A stretch of 64,000 nucleotides of DNA from an uncultured Hyphomonas sp. (GTDB lineage Bacteria; Pseudomonadota; Alphaproteobacteria; Caulobacterales; Hyphomonadaceae). This document shows positions 8,964 to 18,652 of this stretch, one piece after another (position 1 is the first letter of the stretch; every line of letters starts with the position of its first letter). The notes under the pieces were generated by a model. It saw nothing but the letters and a program-made list of their open reading frames with translations. It had not been told where the DNA came from and ran no database searches. The stretch covers positions 372,001 to 436,000 of the forward strand of contig NZ_OY782759.1 in NCBI RefSeq assembly GCF_963678195.1. The letters run 5' to 3'. A program made the position numbers and the translations under genes.

Positions 8964-9613
8964 CAGACAGACAGGCCGACAGGGCAGGAGACGCCTGTGC
9001 CGCCAATACCGCAATAACCGGCAGGGTTCTTGGCCAGATATTGCTGGTGATAGTCCTCTGCGAAATAGAATTCGCCGAGCGGTGCGACTTCGGTCGTGAT
9101 TTTCCCGGCATGCCCGGCTTCGGCGAGGGATGTTTCATAGGCCGCAATCATCCGCCGGGCGGTGTCTGCCTGCGTATCGCTCGTCGTGTAGACCGCGGAG
9201 CGGTACTGCGTGCCGACATCATTGCCCTGGCGCATGCCCTGGGTCGGGTCGTGGTTTTCCAGGAAGAGCTTCATCAGCCCCTCAAATGAGATGACGGCCG
9301 GGTCAAAGATCACGTCGACGACTTCGGTATGGCCGGTCTGGCCGGAGCAGACTTCTTCATAGGTCGGGTTCGGCGTGTAGCCGCCTGCATAACCGACCCG
9401 GGTCAGCCATACACCATCCTGTTCCCAGAACTTGCGTTCAGCGCCCCAGAAGCAGCCAAGGCCAAACACAACGCGCTCAAACCCGGCAGGCGTTTCGGCC
9501 AGAAGTTCGCGCCCGTTCACAAAATGGGTGCCGGCAGTCGGGATCGGATGCGGCCGGCCCTTCAGCGCGGTTTCCGGTGTCGGCATTGCAGCAGGTTTAT
9601 GGGTGAACAGCAT
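8963..9613 (-). CDS. msrA: Peptide-methionine (S)-S-oxide reductase
   Basis: 216 residues. Repairs methionine-S-sulfoxide in proteins using thioredoxin. The catalytic motif GCFWGAE is present with nucleophilic Cys54. The C-terminal part has [20 protein letters not shown] with a resolving Cys, and a further C near the end (VSCPVG). The frame extends upstream to 9748, but ATG 9613 has AAGGAGG at ideal spacing. The long N terminus before the core is usual for the longer MsrA type. No msrB is adjacent. Confidence 0.93.
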   Translation of the reverse strand: MLFTHKPAAMPTPETALKGRPHPIPTAGTHFVNGRELLAETPAGFERVVFGLGCFWGAERKFWEQDGVWLTRVGYAGGYTPNPTYEEVCSGQTGHTEVVDVIFDPAVISFEGLMKLFLENHDPTQGMRQGNDVGTQYRSAVYTTSDTQADTARRMIAAYETSLAEAGHAGKITTEVAPLGEFYFAEDYHQQYLAKNPAGYCGIGGTGVSCPVGLSV

Positions 9614-9718
9614 GGCGGCCTCCTTCAGCTGTTCTTTCATATGGGACGTAGCTGCTGCAACGGCAATCACAGTCTTGCGAGGTTCGTCCCCATAAGTTAG
9701 AGCGTCCGCTGCTGGATT

Positions 9719-9808
9719 GGTGAGGTGGCCGAGTGGTCGAAGGCGCACGCCTGGAAAGTGTGTAGGCTAGCAATAGTCTCCAGGGTTCGAATCCCTGTCT
9801 CACCGCCA
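9719..9808 (+). tRNA. tRNA-Ser (anticodon GGA)
   Basis: A complete class II tRNA with encoded CCA. Acceptor GGTGAGG pairs with TCTCACC, discriminator G, then CCA. The anticodon stem CACGC/GTGTG holds loop CTGGAAA with anticodon GGA at 9753-9755, reading UCC and UCU. There is a long variable arm, as expected for tRNA-Ser, and a T-arm CAGGG-TTCGAAT-CCCTG. It lies 105 bases from msrA and just past the stop of the convergent outer-membrane factor gene. Confidence 0.95.
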
Positions 9809-9827
9809 GCCAGCTTTCCTTTTCTCT

Positions 9828-11225
9828 CTATTCCCCGTTCCAGGTGCCGAGGGCTTTGTAGAGGGCGATACTGTTGAGATTGTTGTCGAGGCTCGCCAGG
9901 ATCCATTGCTGCTGGGCGTTGTAATATTCGCGCTGGGCATCAAGCACCGTCAGATAGCCATCGAGGCCGGATTTGAACCGTTCGCCGGAAAGCTCGAACG
10001 TCACCTGCGTGTCTTCCATCAATTGTTCCAGCGCGCTGAGGCGCCGGTCGATCGTATCGGAGATGGCGGCGGCATCGGCCACTTCACGGAAAGCCTGCTG
10101 GATCGTGCCCTGATAGGCGGCCAGCGCCGCGTCGGCTTCCGCCTTTGCGGCTTCGAGGTTCCCGCGGCGACGGTCAAAGTCGAAGATTGGCAGGTCGATG
10201 GCAGGTGCGAAGGTCCATCCGCTCGTGCCATCCCCGTTGAACAGGTCATCCAACGAGCCGCTGGCGACGCCCACGCCGCCGGTGAGTGACACACTCGGAA
10301 AATACGCCGCCCGGGCCGCGCCGATGTTCGCATTCGAGGCGCGCAGCCGTGCTTCGTCAGCGCGCACGTCCGGCCGGTCCAGCAAGACGAGAGATGACTG
10401 GCCGACCGGCAGGTTCAGCTCAACTGGTGCAGGGAACAGGCTTGCCTGCTCGAACAGTCCGTCCGGCAAGGGCGCGCCTACAAGCAATTGGAGGGCATTT
10501 TTGTCCCGCCGGACGGCTGCCTCGAATTCGGCCGCCTGCGCCTGGGCCTGTGCCACAGAGGCGGACGCGCGGCGGACATCCAGTTCGCTGGCCGTTCCGG
10601 CGGCGAGCAATTCGCGGGTCAGGTCGAGGCTTTCAGTCTGGCTTTCCGCGGTCCGGTTCGCCAGGTTCAGAAGCTCGTGATCGGCGGCGAGCTGCATCCA
10701 GGTTTCAGCCACGGTACCGGCAAGCGAGATCCTGGCGGCGCGTTCGCCTTCCTCGGTCGCGAGATAGGTCTGTAGCGCGGCATCGTTCAGGTTGCGGATC
10801 CGGCCAAAGAAATCGAGTTCCCAGGCGGAGACGCCGATCTGGGCATAGGTACTGTCGGTGAAACGGGCCGCGCCGGTGCTGCCGTCGTCGAAGGTATCGC
10901 CTTCCTGAACCGTGGCGCTGGCACCGATGGCCGGCCACAGCGCCGAGCGGGAAACCCGCAGGTTCGCGCGCGCTGCCCGGACATTCGCCGTTGTGATCCG
11001 CAGGTCGCGGTTTTCTTCCAGGGCGATGGCGATCACCTGTTTCAGGGCAGGCGAGGTGACCACGTCTTCCCAGAGGAGGGGCTGGACGTTTTCTGTCTCC
11101 GCCTGGCTGACCGGCAGGTCCACCGGGACGGGCAGGGCGCCGGACTGGTATTCCGGGGCGAGGTTTACACAGCCGGCCAGCATCAATGTGCCGAACGCGG
11201 TGGCGAAAAGGGCTTTGGAGCTCAT
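9828..11225 (-). CDS. RND efflux outer-membrane factor, NodT/OprM type lipoprotein
   Basis: 465 residues. Trimeric outer-membrane duct of a tripartite efflux pump. Signal peptide with lipobox LMLAGC, acylated Cys at 19. Two repeated OEP domains: the first has ALEENRDLRITTANVRAARANL and the second has RPDVRADEARLRASNANIGAARAAYFPSVSLTG, the classical OprM/TolC signature. It is the last gene of the minus-strand operon. Its ATG overlaps the stop of the pump gene (11222-11225), indicating translational coupling. Confidence 0.92.
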   Translation of the reverse strand: MSSKALFATAFGTLMLAGCVNLAPEYQSGALPVPVDLPVSQAETENVQPLLWEDVVTSPALKQVIAIALEENRDLRITTANVRAARANLRVSRSALWPAIGASATVQEGDTFDDGSTGAARFTDSTYAQIGVSAWELDFFGRIRNLNDAALQTYLATEEGERAARISLAGTVAETWMQLAADHELLNLANRTAESQTESLDLTRELLAAGTASELDVRRASASVAQAQAQAAEFEAAVRRDKNALQLLVGAPLPDGLFEQASLFPAPVELNLPVGQSSLVLLDRPDVRADEARLRASNANIGAARAAYFPSVSLTGGVGVASGSLDDLFNGDGTSGWTFAPAIDLPIFDFDRRRGNLEAAKAEADAALAAYQGTIQQAFREVADAAAISDTIDRRLSALEQLMEDTQVTFELSGERFKSGLDGYLTVLDAQREYYNAQQQWILASLDNNLNSIALYKALGTWNGE

Positions 11226-14200
11226 GCGGATGCCTCTGCATGTTTGTCTGGGCCGGAGAAGCGGTTGGTCAGCTTCCGGACGATAACGTAGAAGATCGGG
11301 GCGAAAAGCAGGCTGAACGTCATGGCCGCGATCACGCCGCCGAGGACGATGATACCGATCGCATTCCGCCCGGCCGCGCCAGCGCCCGTGCTGAGGGCCA
11401 GCGGCAGCACACCGAAGCCGAAGGCGAAGGAGGTCATCAGGACCGGCCGGATCCTCATGCGGACCGCTTCAATCGCGGCAGCGACCAGTTCCTTACCCTG
11501 GTCTTCCAGACCCCGGGCAAACTCGATGATCAGGATGGCGTTCTTGGAGGCGAGGCCGACCGTGGTCAGCAGGCCCACCTGGAAGAAGACGTCATTTGAC
11601 AATCCGGCGAGGCTTGCGCCCGCGACGGCGCCTGCGACACCGAGCGGTGCGACGAGCAGGACCGAGACCGGAATTGTCCAGCTTTCATAAAGCGCCGCGA
11701 GACACAGGAAGACGAACAGGATCGAGATGCCATAGAGGGCCATTGCCTGGTTGCCCGATTCACGTTCCTGGCGGCTGAGGCCGCTCCATGAATGGCCGAT
11801 ACCCTCGGGAAGTTTCGAGATCAGCTCTTCCATGGCGAGCATGGCGACACCGGAACTCTCGCCGGGGGCAGCAGACCCCTGGATGTTGAAGGCCGGTACA
11901 CCGTCGAAACGCTGCAGCTGGGGCGAGCCATAGGTCCAGCTCGTGCTGGCGATTTCATCCAGCGGGGCCATCTGGCCAGTGTTGGTCCGCACGAACCAGT
12001 CGCCGACATTGTCCGGCTGCATCCGGTCCTCGGCGGCGCCCTGAACATAGACGCGCTTGATCCGGCCACGGTCGACGAAGTCATTGACATAGGTTCCGCC
12101 GAACGCAACGGACAGGAGGTTGGTTGCATCGCCCACCGACACACCAAGCGCCTGCGCTTTCTGGTAGTCGAGGTCGATGTTGAACTGCGGTCCGTCTTCC
12201 AGGCCATTCGGGCGAACACCGACCAGGCGCGGGTCCTGGCTGGCCATGCCCAGCAGCTGGTTGCGGATATTCATGAACTCTTCGTGGGTGTAGTTGCCAT
12301 TATTCTGCAGGTACAGGTCGAAGCCGCTGGCATTGCCGAGCTCCTGGATCGGCGGCGGGAAGGCTGCGAAAACCTGGGCGTCATCGATCTGGGACAGGGG
12401 CCCCATGGCGCGGCCGACGATGGCCTGAACCGAATTCTGCTTGCCGGGGCGTTCGGACCAGTCCTTCAGGGCGGCAAAGGCGATGCCGTTGTTCTGACCC
12501 TGACCGGCGAAGCTGAAGCCTGCCAGTGAAAAGACGCCTTTGATGTTCGAGCTTTCATTCGCGTGGTAATAGTCCGCAACCTCGTCCATGACTTCCCCGG
12601 TGCGTTCGAGGCTCGCATTTGCCGGCAGCTGGACGAGCGTGAAGAGGTCGCCCTGGTCTTCGTCCGGGAGGAAAGATGACGGCAACCGGACAAAGGCCAG
12701 GCCTGTCAGCACAATGATCAGGGCGAAGCCTGCCATCATGATACCCTTGCGGCGCAGCGCGCGGGTTACCACGGCTTCATATCCCGTTGTGAGTTTCCCG
12801 AACCCGTTGTTGAAGATCCGCGCGGGTGCCCCGAGCAGCGGGTGGGACGTGCCATGGCTGGGCTTGAGGAGTGTCGCGCACAGGGCAGGGGACAGGATAA
12901 TGGCGACCGTCACCGACAGCGTCATTGCCGAGACGATCGTGACCGAGAACTGCCGGTAGATCACACCGGCAGAACCGGGGAAAAAGGCCATCGGAACAAA
13001 GACGGCTGACAGAACCACAGCAATACCGACCAGCGCACCGATGATCTGCTCCATCGAGCGGATCGTTGCCTCGCGCGGAGGGAGTTTCTCTTCCGACATC
13101 ACGCGTTCAACGTTCTCCACCACAACGATGGCGTCATCGACGAGAAGGCCGATGGCGAGCACCATGGCGAACATGGTCAGCGTATTGATCGACATGCCCA
13201 TGACCAGCAGGACGGCAAAGGTGCCCAGCAGGACGACAGGAACCGCAATCAGGGGGATGAACGAAGCGCGGAAGCTTTGCAGGAAAACAAAGATGACGAT
13301 GAAGACGAGGCCGATGGCTTCGAACAGGGTCTTCTGCACTTCATGGATCGATGTTTCGATGAACGGCGTGGAGTCGACCGGGAAGTTGTAGGCCATGTCT
13401 TCCGGGAAATTGTGGGACATTTCCTCGACCGTTTCCTTCACCCGTTCGGCCGTATCCAGCGCATTGGCGCCCGTCGCCAGTGAGACAGCGAAACCAGTTG
13501 CCGGATGGCCGTCATATTTCGAGATGAAGAAATAGTATTCCGCGCCGAGTTCGACGTCGGCCACATCGCCGATACGGACCGAGCCGCCCTCAGGTGTGGT
13601 GCGCAGAAGCAAATTGCGGAATTGTTCAGGCGTGGACAGGAGCGATTGCAGGGTAATGGTGACGTTGATTTCCTGCCCTTCAACGGACGGGGCCCCACCG
13701 AGCGCGCCGGACGAAATCTGCGCGTTTTGTTCCCGGATCGCCTGCACGATGTCGCTGGGCATGAGATTGTATTCGACGAGCTTTTCGGGCTTCAGCCACA
13801 CCCGTATGGAATAAGGGGAGCCGAAAGTTGTCACGCTGCCGACGCCGTCGAGACGGCTGATCGTGTCATACATGTTCGAGCGGACATAATCACCGAGGTC
13901 GGTCTGGTCATATGTTCCGTTCGGGGAATAAACAGACGTGATCAGCAGGAAACTTGTGCTCGCTTTGCTGACAGTCACGCCCTGGCGCTGGACCTGTTCA
14001 GGCAGGAAGGGCGTGGCAAGGGACAGCTTGTTCTGGACCTGAACCTGCGCAATGTCCGGATCCGTTCCCGGTTTGAAGGCCAGTGTTATGGTGGCGTCGC
14101 CGCTGGAGCTGGATGTGGAACTGACATAATCGAGTCCGTCCAGCCCGGTCATCTGTTGCTCGATGATCTGCGTCACGGAGTTTTCAACAGCCTGGGCAGA

Positions 14201-14356
14201 CGCGCCGGGATAATTGGCTGTGACGCTGATTGTTGTCGGAGCCACGTCCGGATATTGCGCCACTGGCAGCGTACGCAGGGCGAGCCCGCCTGCGAGCATG
14301 ATAATGATCGCAATCACCCAGGCGAAGACCGGGCGGTCGATAAAGAACTTTGCCAT
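11222..14356 (-). CDS. RND efflux pump inner-membrane transporter (AcrB/MexB family, HAE1)
   Basis: 1044 residues, the full AcrB length. Proton-driven export of hydrophobic compounds. It begins MAKFFIDRPVFAWVIAIIIMLAGG like AcrB. TM4 carries the proton-relay Asp pair in AIGLLVDDAIVVVENVERVM, and the late TM10 segment has GLASKNAILIIEFA with the partner Lys. Large periplasmic loops follow TM1 and TM7. It lies between the adaptor gene (18 bases upstream) and the outer-membrane factor gene, which it overlaps. Confidence 0.95.
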   Translation of the reverse strand: MAKFFIDRPVFAWVIAIIIMLAGGLALRTLPVAQYPDVAPTTISVTANYPGASAQAVENSVTQIIEQQMTGLDGLDYVSSTSSSSGDATITLAFKPGTDPDIAQVQVQNKLSLATPFLPEQVQRQGVTVSKASTSFLLITSVYSPNGTYDQTDLGDYVRSNMYDTISRLDGVGSVTTFGSPYSIRVWLKPEKLVEYNLMPSDIVQAIREQNAQISSGALGGAPSVEGQEINVTITLQSLLSTPEQFRNLLLRTTPEGGSVRIGDVADVELGAEYYFFISKYDGHPATGFAVSLATGANALDTAERVKETVEEMSHNFPEDMAYNFPVDSTPFIETSIHEVQKTLFEAIGLVFIVIFVFLQSFRASFIPLIAVPVVLLGTFAVLLVMGMSINTLTMFAMVLAIGLLVDDAIVVVENVERVMSEEKLPPREATIRSMEQIIGALVGIAVVLSAVFVPMAFFPGSAGVIYRQFSVTIVSAMTLSVTVAIILSPALCATLLKPSHGTSHPLLGAPARIFNNGFGKLTTGYEAVVTRALRRKGIMMAGFALIIVLTGLAFVRLPSSFLPDEDQGDLFTLVQLPANASLERTGEVMDEVADYYHANESSNIKGVFSLAGFSFAGQGQNNGIAFAALKDWSERPGKQNSVQAIVGRAMGPLSQIDDAQVFAAFPPPIQELGNASGFDLYLQNNGNYTHEEFMNIRNQLLGMASQDPRLVGVRPNGLEDGPQFNIDLDYQKAQALGVSVGDATNLLSVAFGGTYVNDFVDRGRIKRVYVQGAAEDRMQPDNVGDWFVRTNTGQMAPLDEIASTSWTYGSPQLQRFDGVPAFNIQGSAAPGESSGVAMLAMEELISKLPEGIGHSWSGLSRQERESGNQAMALYGISILFVFLCLAALYESWTIPVSVLLVAPLGVAGAVAGASLAGLSNDVFFQVGLLTTVGLASKNAILIIEFARGLEDQGKELVAAAIEAVRMRIRPVLMTSFAFGFGVLPLALSTGAGAAGRNAIGIIVLGGVIAAMTFSLLFAPIFYVIVRKLTNRFSGPDKHAEASA

Positions 14357-14374
14357 CAGACTAACCTGCGTGTG

Positions 14375-15556
14375 TTATTTCGATCCGCCGCGCGTTTCCT
14401 GCGCAGCCGAAGTCTGTTCGTTGGTGGCCTGGGGCTGGACCGACATGCCGTCGCGGATTGACTGCAGGTTCGCCGTTGCAACCTGCTCGCCGGCTTTCAG
14501 TCCGCTCAGGACTGTCCAGGTATTGTCGGTGTTCTGTTCAACGGTGATCACGCGTTGCCGGACGATGTTGTCGTCGCCCACAACCATCACGGAGGCCTGG
14601 CCCGTCGGGGTCCGCGTAACCACGGATTGCGGCAGGGTCGCGACATTCTCGTAATAGCCGGCGACAAACTTCGCCCGGACGAACATGCCCGGCAGGATCA
14701 AATCGTCGGGATTCGGAACAACCACACGGACAGCCACAGTGCCGGCGCTTTCTTCGACATTGACTTCGCTGAATTCGAGGTCGCCCGCCAGCGGATAGGG
14801 GGTGCCATCGGCCAGAATGATGTCGACCGGGATTGTGTTCTGCTCGGTCGTCGCAATCTCGCCCGCCGCGATCTGCTGGCGCCAGTTGAGGATCCGTGCG
14901 CTGGACACGGTCAGATCGACATAGATGGGATTTGTCTGCAGCACGCGGGCAAGCGGACCGGTCTGGTTTTGTGTCACCAGCGCGCCCTGTGTCACGGAGG
15001 ACCGGCCGATCCGGCCGTCGATCGGGGAGGAGATCTTCGTGCGGGCAAGATCAATGCGCGCCCTGTCGAGCGCCGCCTTCTGGATGCCGATGTCGGCTTC
15101 TGCTTCCCTGACAGAGGCAACGGCCTGGTCATATTCCTGCTGGCTGACGGCGTTGATCTCTGCAAGGCGCTCAAAACGGGCCGCAGTTTCCCTGGCGACG
15201 GAGGCGGTCGCTTCGGCCCGGGCGAGCGCTGCTTCGGCGCTGCGAACCGTGGCGGCATATTCTGCTGCGTCGATCTGGTAGAGCGCCTGGCCCTTCCTGA
15301 CCGTATCGCCCTCCTTGAACAGGCGCTCGCTGATAATGCCGGTAACCTGCGGGCGGATTTCCGCTTCGGCATAGGCGCGGGCACGCCCGGAAAGTTCAAT
15401 CACATTCGGAACGTCGGTCAGGCGGACCTTCATGGTCTCGACAACGGGCGCGGGCGGTGCAGTGGGTTGCTGGCCAGCTGTCTCGGCACCGCATGCTGCG
15501 AGCAGCAGGGTCGAGGCGAACAAAATTGCTGGCAGGCTCTTCTTCGCGGTCTGCAT
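14375..15556 (-). CDS. RND efflux periplasmic adaptor (AcrA/MexA family) lipoprotein
   Basis: 393 residues. Membrane-fusion protein that bridges pump and outer-membrane duct. Lipobox LLLAAC, Cys at 22. Lipoyl/hairpin region: RLFKEGDTVRKGQALYQIDAAEY, then a long coiled-coil hairpin (about 95-165), then SPIDGRIGRSSVTQGALV. First gene of the adaptor-pump-OMF operon. A promoter and a palindromic candidate operator lie in the 118-base gap to the divergent TetR gene. Confidence 0.94.
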   Translation of the reverse strand: MQTAKKSLPAILFASTLLLAACGAETAGQQPTAPPAPVVETMKVRLTDVPNVIELSGRARAYAEAEIRPQVTGIISERLFKEGDTVRKGQALYQIDAAEYAATVRSAEAALARAEATASVARETAARFERLAEINAVSQQEYDQAVASVREAEADIGIQKAALDRARIDLARTKISSPIDGRIGRSSVTQGALVTQNQTGPLARVLQTNPIYVDLTVSSARILNWRQQIAAGEIATTEQNTIPVDIILADGTPYPLAGDLEFSEVNVEESAGTVAVRVVVPNPDDLILPGMFVRAKFVAGYYENVATLPQSVVTRTPTGQASVMVVGDDNIVRQRVITVEQNTDNTWTVLSGLKAGEQVATANLQSIRDGMSVQPQATNEQTSAAQETRGGSK

Positions 15557-15597
15557 GAAACGGTCCTTGACGGCAGATTAGGAGGAGGGCTATCAAA

Positions 15598-15615
15598 ATA
15601 GAATGAATGCTCTAT
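15598..15615. promoter_or_regulatory. Candidate TetR-family operator between efflux operon and regulator
   Basis: An interrupted palindrome ATAGA-N8-TCTAT (18 bases) lies 42 bases upstream of the adaptor ATG and 60 bases upstream of the TetR-gene ATG. Position and size fit a shared operator for a local repressor controlling both divergent promoters. The assignment is inferred from geometry alone; the arms are short. Confidence 0.4.
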
Positions 15616-15674
15616 CTAATGACGCACTGCACAAAGTCAAGATCGAGTTGTTTAACGAGGGGGAGTAAAAACAG

Positions 15675-16295
15675 ATGGGTGAACTGCCCGTGTCGAAAAC
15701 GGCTGCCAAGCGCGAAGCCAGGATTGCAGAAATCCTGGATTGCGCAGAAAAACACTTTTCTATCAAAGGCTTCCATGGTGCCGGAATATCCGGAATCGCT
15801 GCGGATTGCGGGATCAGCGTGGGGCATCTCTACCATTATTTCGATAGTAAAGATGAATTGATCCAGGCCGTCGTAAAACTGGAAATGCGCCGTCAGGACG
15901 AGGGTATTGCCGCCTTCGAAGACCTGTCGCCCGAAAATCTGAGAATAGAAATGGCGGAACTGACCAATGCCATCTTCTCGACTGACGAGGAGCCGTTCCG
16001 GACAGTTCTGAACTTTGAAATCCTGGCGGAGGCCCAGAGGAATCCCGATGTGGCCGAACTGCTGCAGCAACAGGACAAGCAGATGCGTCTGCGCTTTGTC
16101 TCCATTCTCCGCCGGGCGGGAATAGACGATCCCGAAACCCGGACGGAACTGATTTTCACCATTTTCTCCGGCCTGTCGGCCCGTGCCCTGCGGCACCCCC
16201 AGCAGGAACGGGCGGCTCTGCTTGAGGTGATCAAGGACGTCATCCTGAAAATCCTGGGTGACAAGCCGGTGACGTCCAGCGCAGCATGCGCCTGA
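15675..16295 (+). CDS. TetR/AcrR-family transcriptional regulator
   Basis: 206 residues. The N-terminal helix-turn-helix at about 17-60 reads ILDCAEKHFSIKGFHGAGISGIAADCGISVGHLYHYFDSKDELI, the classic TetR signature. The variable helical C-terminal domain would bind ligand. It is divergent from the efflux operon, so it is most likely its local repressor, relieved by a pump substrate. The start ATG follows GAGGGGGAG. Ligand unknown. Confidence 0.92.
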   Translation: MGELPVSKTAAKREARIAEILDCAEKHFSIKGFHGAGISGIAADCGISVGHLYHYFDSKDELIQAVVKLEMRRQDEGIAAFEDLSPENLRIEMAELTNAIFSTDEEPFRTVLNFEILAEAQRNPDVAELLQQQDKQMRLRFVSILRRAGIDDPETRTELIFTIFSGLSARALRHPQQERAALLEVIKDVILKILGDKPVTSSAACA

Positions 16296-16325
16296 GTCAG
16301 GGCGAGACAGGCAGGCGAGGGTAAA

Positions 16326-17531
16326 ATGGAAAAGACGGCGGAAACGGCGACGGGGCCTCTGGCGGGGCTTCGCGTGCTCGAACTCGGCCAGCTGATTGCG
16401 GGACCGTTCTGCGCGCAGCTGTTTGGCGACATGGGCGCCGATGTCATCAAGGTCGAGGCGCCGGGGCAGGGCGATCCTATGCGTACCTGGGGGCGGACGG
16501 GCTATCCGCTGCTCTGGTCGGTGTGTGCGCGCAACAAGCGCTGCATCACGGCAAACCTGCGGGAGAAGGAAGGCCAGGACATTGTCCGCCAGCTGGTCCG
16601 TCAGGCAGATTTCGTCGTCGAAAATTTCCGTCCGGGCACGATGGAAAAATGGGGACTCGGCTATGAAGACCTCAAAAAGGAAAATCCCGGGATCATCATG
16701 ATCCGCATCTCCGGATACGGGCAAACGGGGCCGTATTCGAGCCGTCCCGGTTATGCGTCCGTCGGGGAGGCCATGGGCGGCGTGCGCTACCTGATGGGCG
16801 AGCCGGACCGGAAGCCCTCGCGGGCCGGCATTTCCCTCGGCGATACGCTGGCCGGTACATTTGCAACCATGGGCGCGCTGGCAGCGCTGCATCACCGGGA
16901 GAAGACCGGGGAAGGCCAGGTGGTCGATGCCGCGATCTATGAATCCATTCTGGCGATCACCGAATCCCTTGTGCCTGAGTACACGGTCGAGAATTACACG
17001 CGGGAACGGTCCGGCTCTTACCTTCCGGCGATTGCGCCGTCGAACATCTATGATTGTTCAGACGGCATGGTCATTCTTGCGGCCAACCAGAACACGGTCT
17101 TTGCGCGGCTTTGCGAGGCCATGGGGCGGCCGGAACTGAAAGACGATCCGCGCTACGCGACCCACGTTGCGCGTGGGGAGAACCAGACCCGGCTGGACAA
17201 TCTGATCAATGACTGGACCAGAACCCGGACGATTGACGAGGTCGAGGCGGTCATGATCGAACATGCCGTCCCGGTCGGGAAGGTCTATCGCGCCCGGGAC
17301 ATGCTGGATGATCCCCATTATGTCGCGCGTGAGGCACTGGTCGATCTTGCAAGTGAACGCTGGGGCACGATCAAGATGCAGAACGCTTTCCCGAAGCTTT
17401 CGGCAACGCCGGGCTCGGTGCGCTGGAGCGGTCCGGAGACGCTTGGCGAGCATACCGAACAGGTCCTGACGGAACTCCTCGACCTGACGCCGGAGCAGAT
17501 CGGGAAATTGCGCAACAGCGGGATTGTCTAG
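16326..17531 (+). CDS. CaiB/BaiF family III CoA-transferase
   Basis: 401 residues. Family III CoA-transferases move CoA between carboxylic acids, and some members are alpha-methylacyl-CoA racemases. N-terminal signature LRVLELGQLIAGPFCAQLFGDMGADVIKVE (about 15-45). The GISLGDTLAG element probably carries the catalytic Asp. The late sequence PVGKVYRARDMLDDPHYVAR is also typical. It starts 30 bases after the TetR gene on the same strand, so read-through is possible, but a functional link to efflux is not implied. The acyl substrate is unknown. Confidence 0.9.
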   Translation: MEKTAETATGPLAGLRVLELGQLIAGPFCAQLFGDMGADVIKVEAPGQGDPMRTWGRTGYPLLWSVCARNKRCITANLREKEGQDIVRQLVRQADFVVENFRPGTMEKWGLGYEDLKKENPGIIMIRISGYGQTGPYSSRPGYASVGEAMGGVRYLMGEPDRKPSRAGISLGDTLAGTFATMGALAALHHREKTGEGQVVDAAIYESILAITESLVPEYTVENYTRERSGSYLPAIAPSNIYDCSDGMVILAANQNTVFARLCEAMGRPELKDDPRYATHVARGENQTRLDNLINDWTRTRTIDEVEAVMIEHAVPVGKVYRARDMLDDPHYVAREALVDLASERWGTIKMQNAFPKLSATPGSVRWSGPETLGEHTEQVLTELLDLTPEQIGKLRNSGIV

Positions 17532-17552
17532 GTGCGGTCCCGGCGGGCAGCC

Positions 17553-18584
17553 TTAGTCTTCCACTTGCCCGCGCACTTCTACGGCCGTCGCCGGGAAGTC
17601 AGCCCACACGCCATCCACGCCTGCATCGAAGAGGGCCTTCAACTCGTCCCGGCTGTCGGTGAAGGGCGCGTCCGGGTGGTCGTCCCGCACCGTGTAGACA
17701 TGGACTAGTAGCCCGGCCTTGTGCGCGCGGTCGACGAAGTCCGTCGGCTGACCGTCTTCATCAAGCACATAGGAGACATCCGCGCCGACGCCGTCGGTGG
17801 GCATGGTCTCCAGATCATAGGTCAGCCCCATCATCGAGGCATAGGGTGCGCCGACCATGTTCTGGATCAGCGGCAGGTCACTTTTCCCGGCGATCTCTGC
17901 CAGGAAAGGCGGCTCGAAGCACTGAATGTAGACCGGAATGCCGGCTTCCTTCAGACCCTTGGCGTTCATGGCGCTCAGGATCGGATCGGCGAGGCCCTTG
18001 CCGATTTCGGTGTAGTGGCTCGGCCATTTGGCTTCGACATGCAGGCCGACAATGTTGCCTTTTTCCGCTTCGGCCACGACGAGGTCCATGATTTCGTCGA
18101 AGGTCACCAGGTCCAGTGTGTCATTGTATTGCATCGGGCGGCCGTCGAATTGCTGGCGTGCCTTCAGGGTCTGGATCTCGGCGAAGGTGAAGTCGTCGGC
18201 CCACCAGTCTTCCTGTTCGCCGAAGGGCGTCTGGCGCTTCACCTTGCGGTTGGCAAACTCCGGATGGTCGGCAATGTCGGTGGTCGCGGACAGGTAGAGG
18301 TCATGCCGGGCAATCAGGACGCCATCGGACGTCATGACAAGGTCCGGTTCGATGAAGTCGGCCCCCTGTGCGATGGCTGTCTTGTAGGCCATGATCGTGT
18401 GCTCGGGGTACAGGCCGCTGGCGCCGCGGTGGGCGATCACGATCGGGCGCTCGCCGGTCAGCGTGTTCCATGCGGTGGCGGTTGGTTCTGCGGCGGCGGC
18501 GGTATCCACCGGGCCTGATGGGGAGACGGGCGCGCTGGTGCATGCGGCCAGAATGAGAGCGGAAGCGGCGATCAGTCGTTTCAT
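17553..18584 (-). CDS. glpQ: Glycerophosphodiester phosphodiesterase, lipoprotein
   Basis: 343 residues. Hydrolyses glycerophosphodiesters (phospholipid headgroup remnants) to glycerol-3-phosphate and an alcohol. The GDPD signature is IVIAHRGASGLYPEHT with the catalytic His. Other conserved parts are GADFIEPDLVMTSDGVLIARHD and the C-terminal GVDGVWADFP. Lipobox LILAAC. ATG 18584 was chosen; an upstream in-frame GTG at 18593 is an alternative, and neither has a strong ribosome binding site. It lies about 70 bases downstream of a TonB-dependent receptor gene on the same strand, suggesting an uptake-plus-hydrolysis operon. Confidence 0.88.
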   Translation of the reverse strand: MKRLIAASALILAACTSAPVSPSGPVDTAAAAEPTATAWNTLTGERPIVIAHRGASGLYPEHTIMAYKTAIAQGADFIEPDLVMTSDGVLIARHDLYLSATTDIADHPEFANRKVKRQTPFGEQEDWWADDFTFAEIQTLKARQQFDGRPMQYNDTLDLVTFDEIMDLVVAEAEKGNIVGLHVEAKWPSHYTEIGKGLADPILSAMNAKGLKEAGIPVYIQCFEPPFLAEIAGKSDLPLIQNMVGAPYASMMGLTYDLETMPTDGVGADVSYVLDEDGQPTDFVDRAHKAGLLVHVYTVRDDHPDAPFTDSRDELKALFDAGVDGVWADFPATAVEVRGQVED

Positions 18585-18652
18585 ATCAGGCACTTTCAGG
18601 AAAAGAGGGGCGGCCTGCCGGAGGAGGGGCTCCCCGCCGGCAGGCCAACAGA

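Noticed and set aside
9613-9748. N-terminal extension of msrA with possible signal
   Set aside because: The extended frame overlaps the tRNA-Ser gene region, and the internal ATG has an ideal AAGGAGG site.
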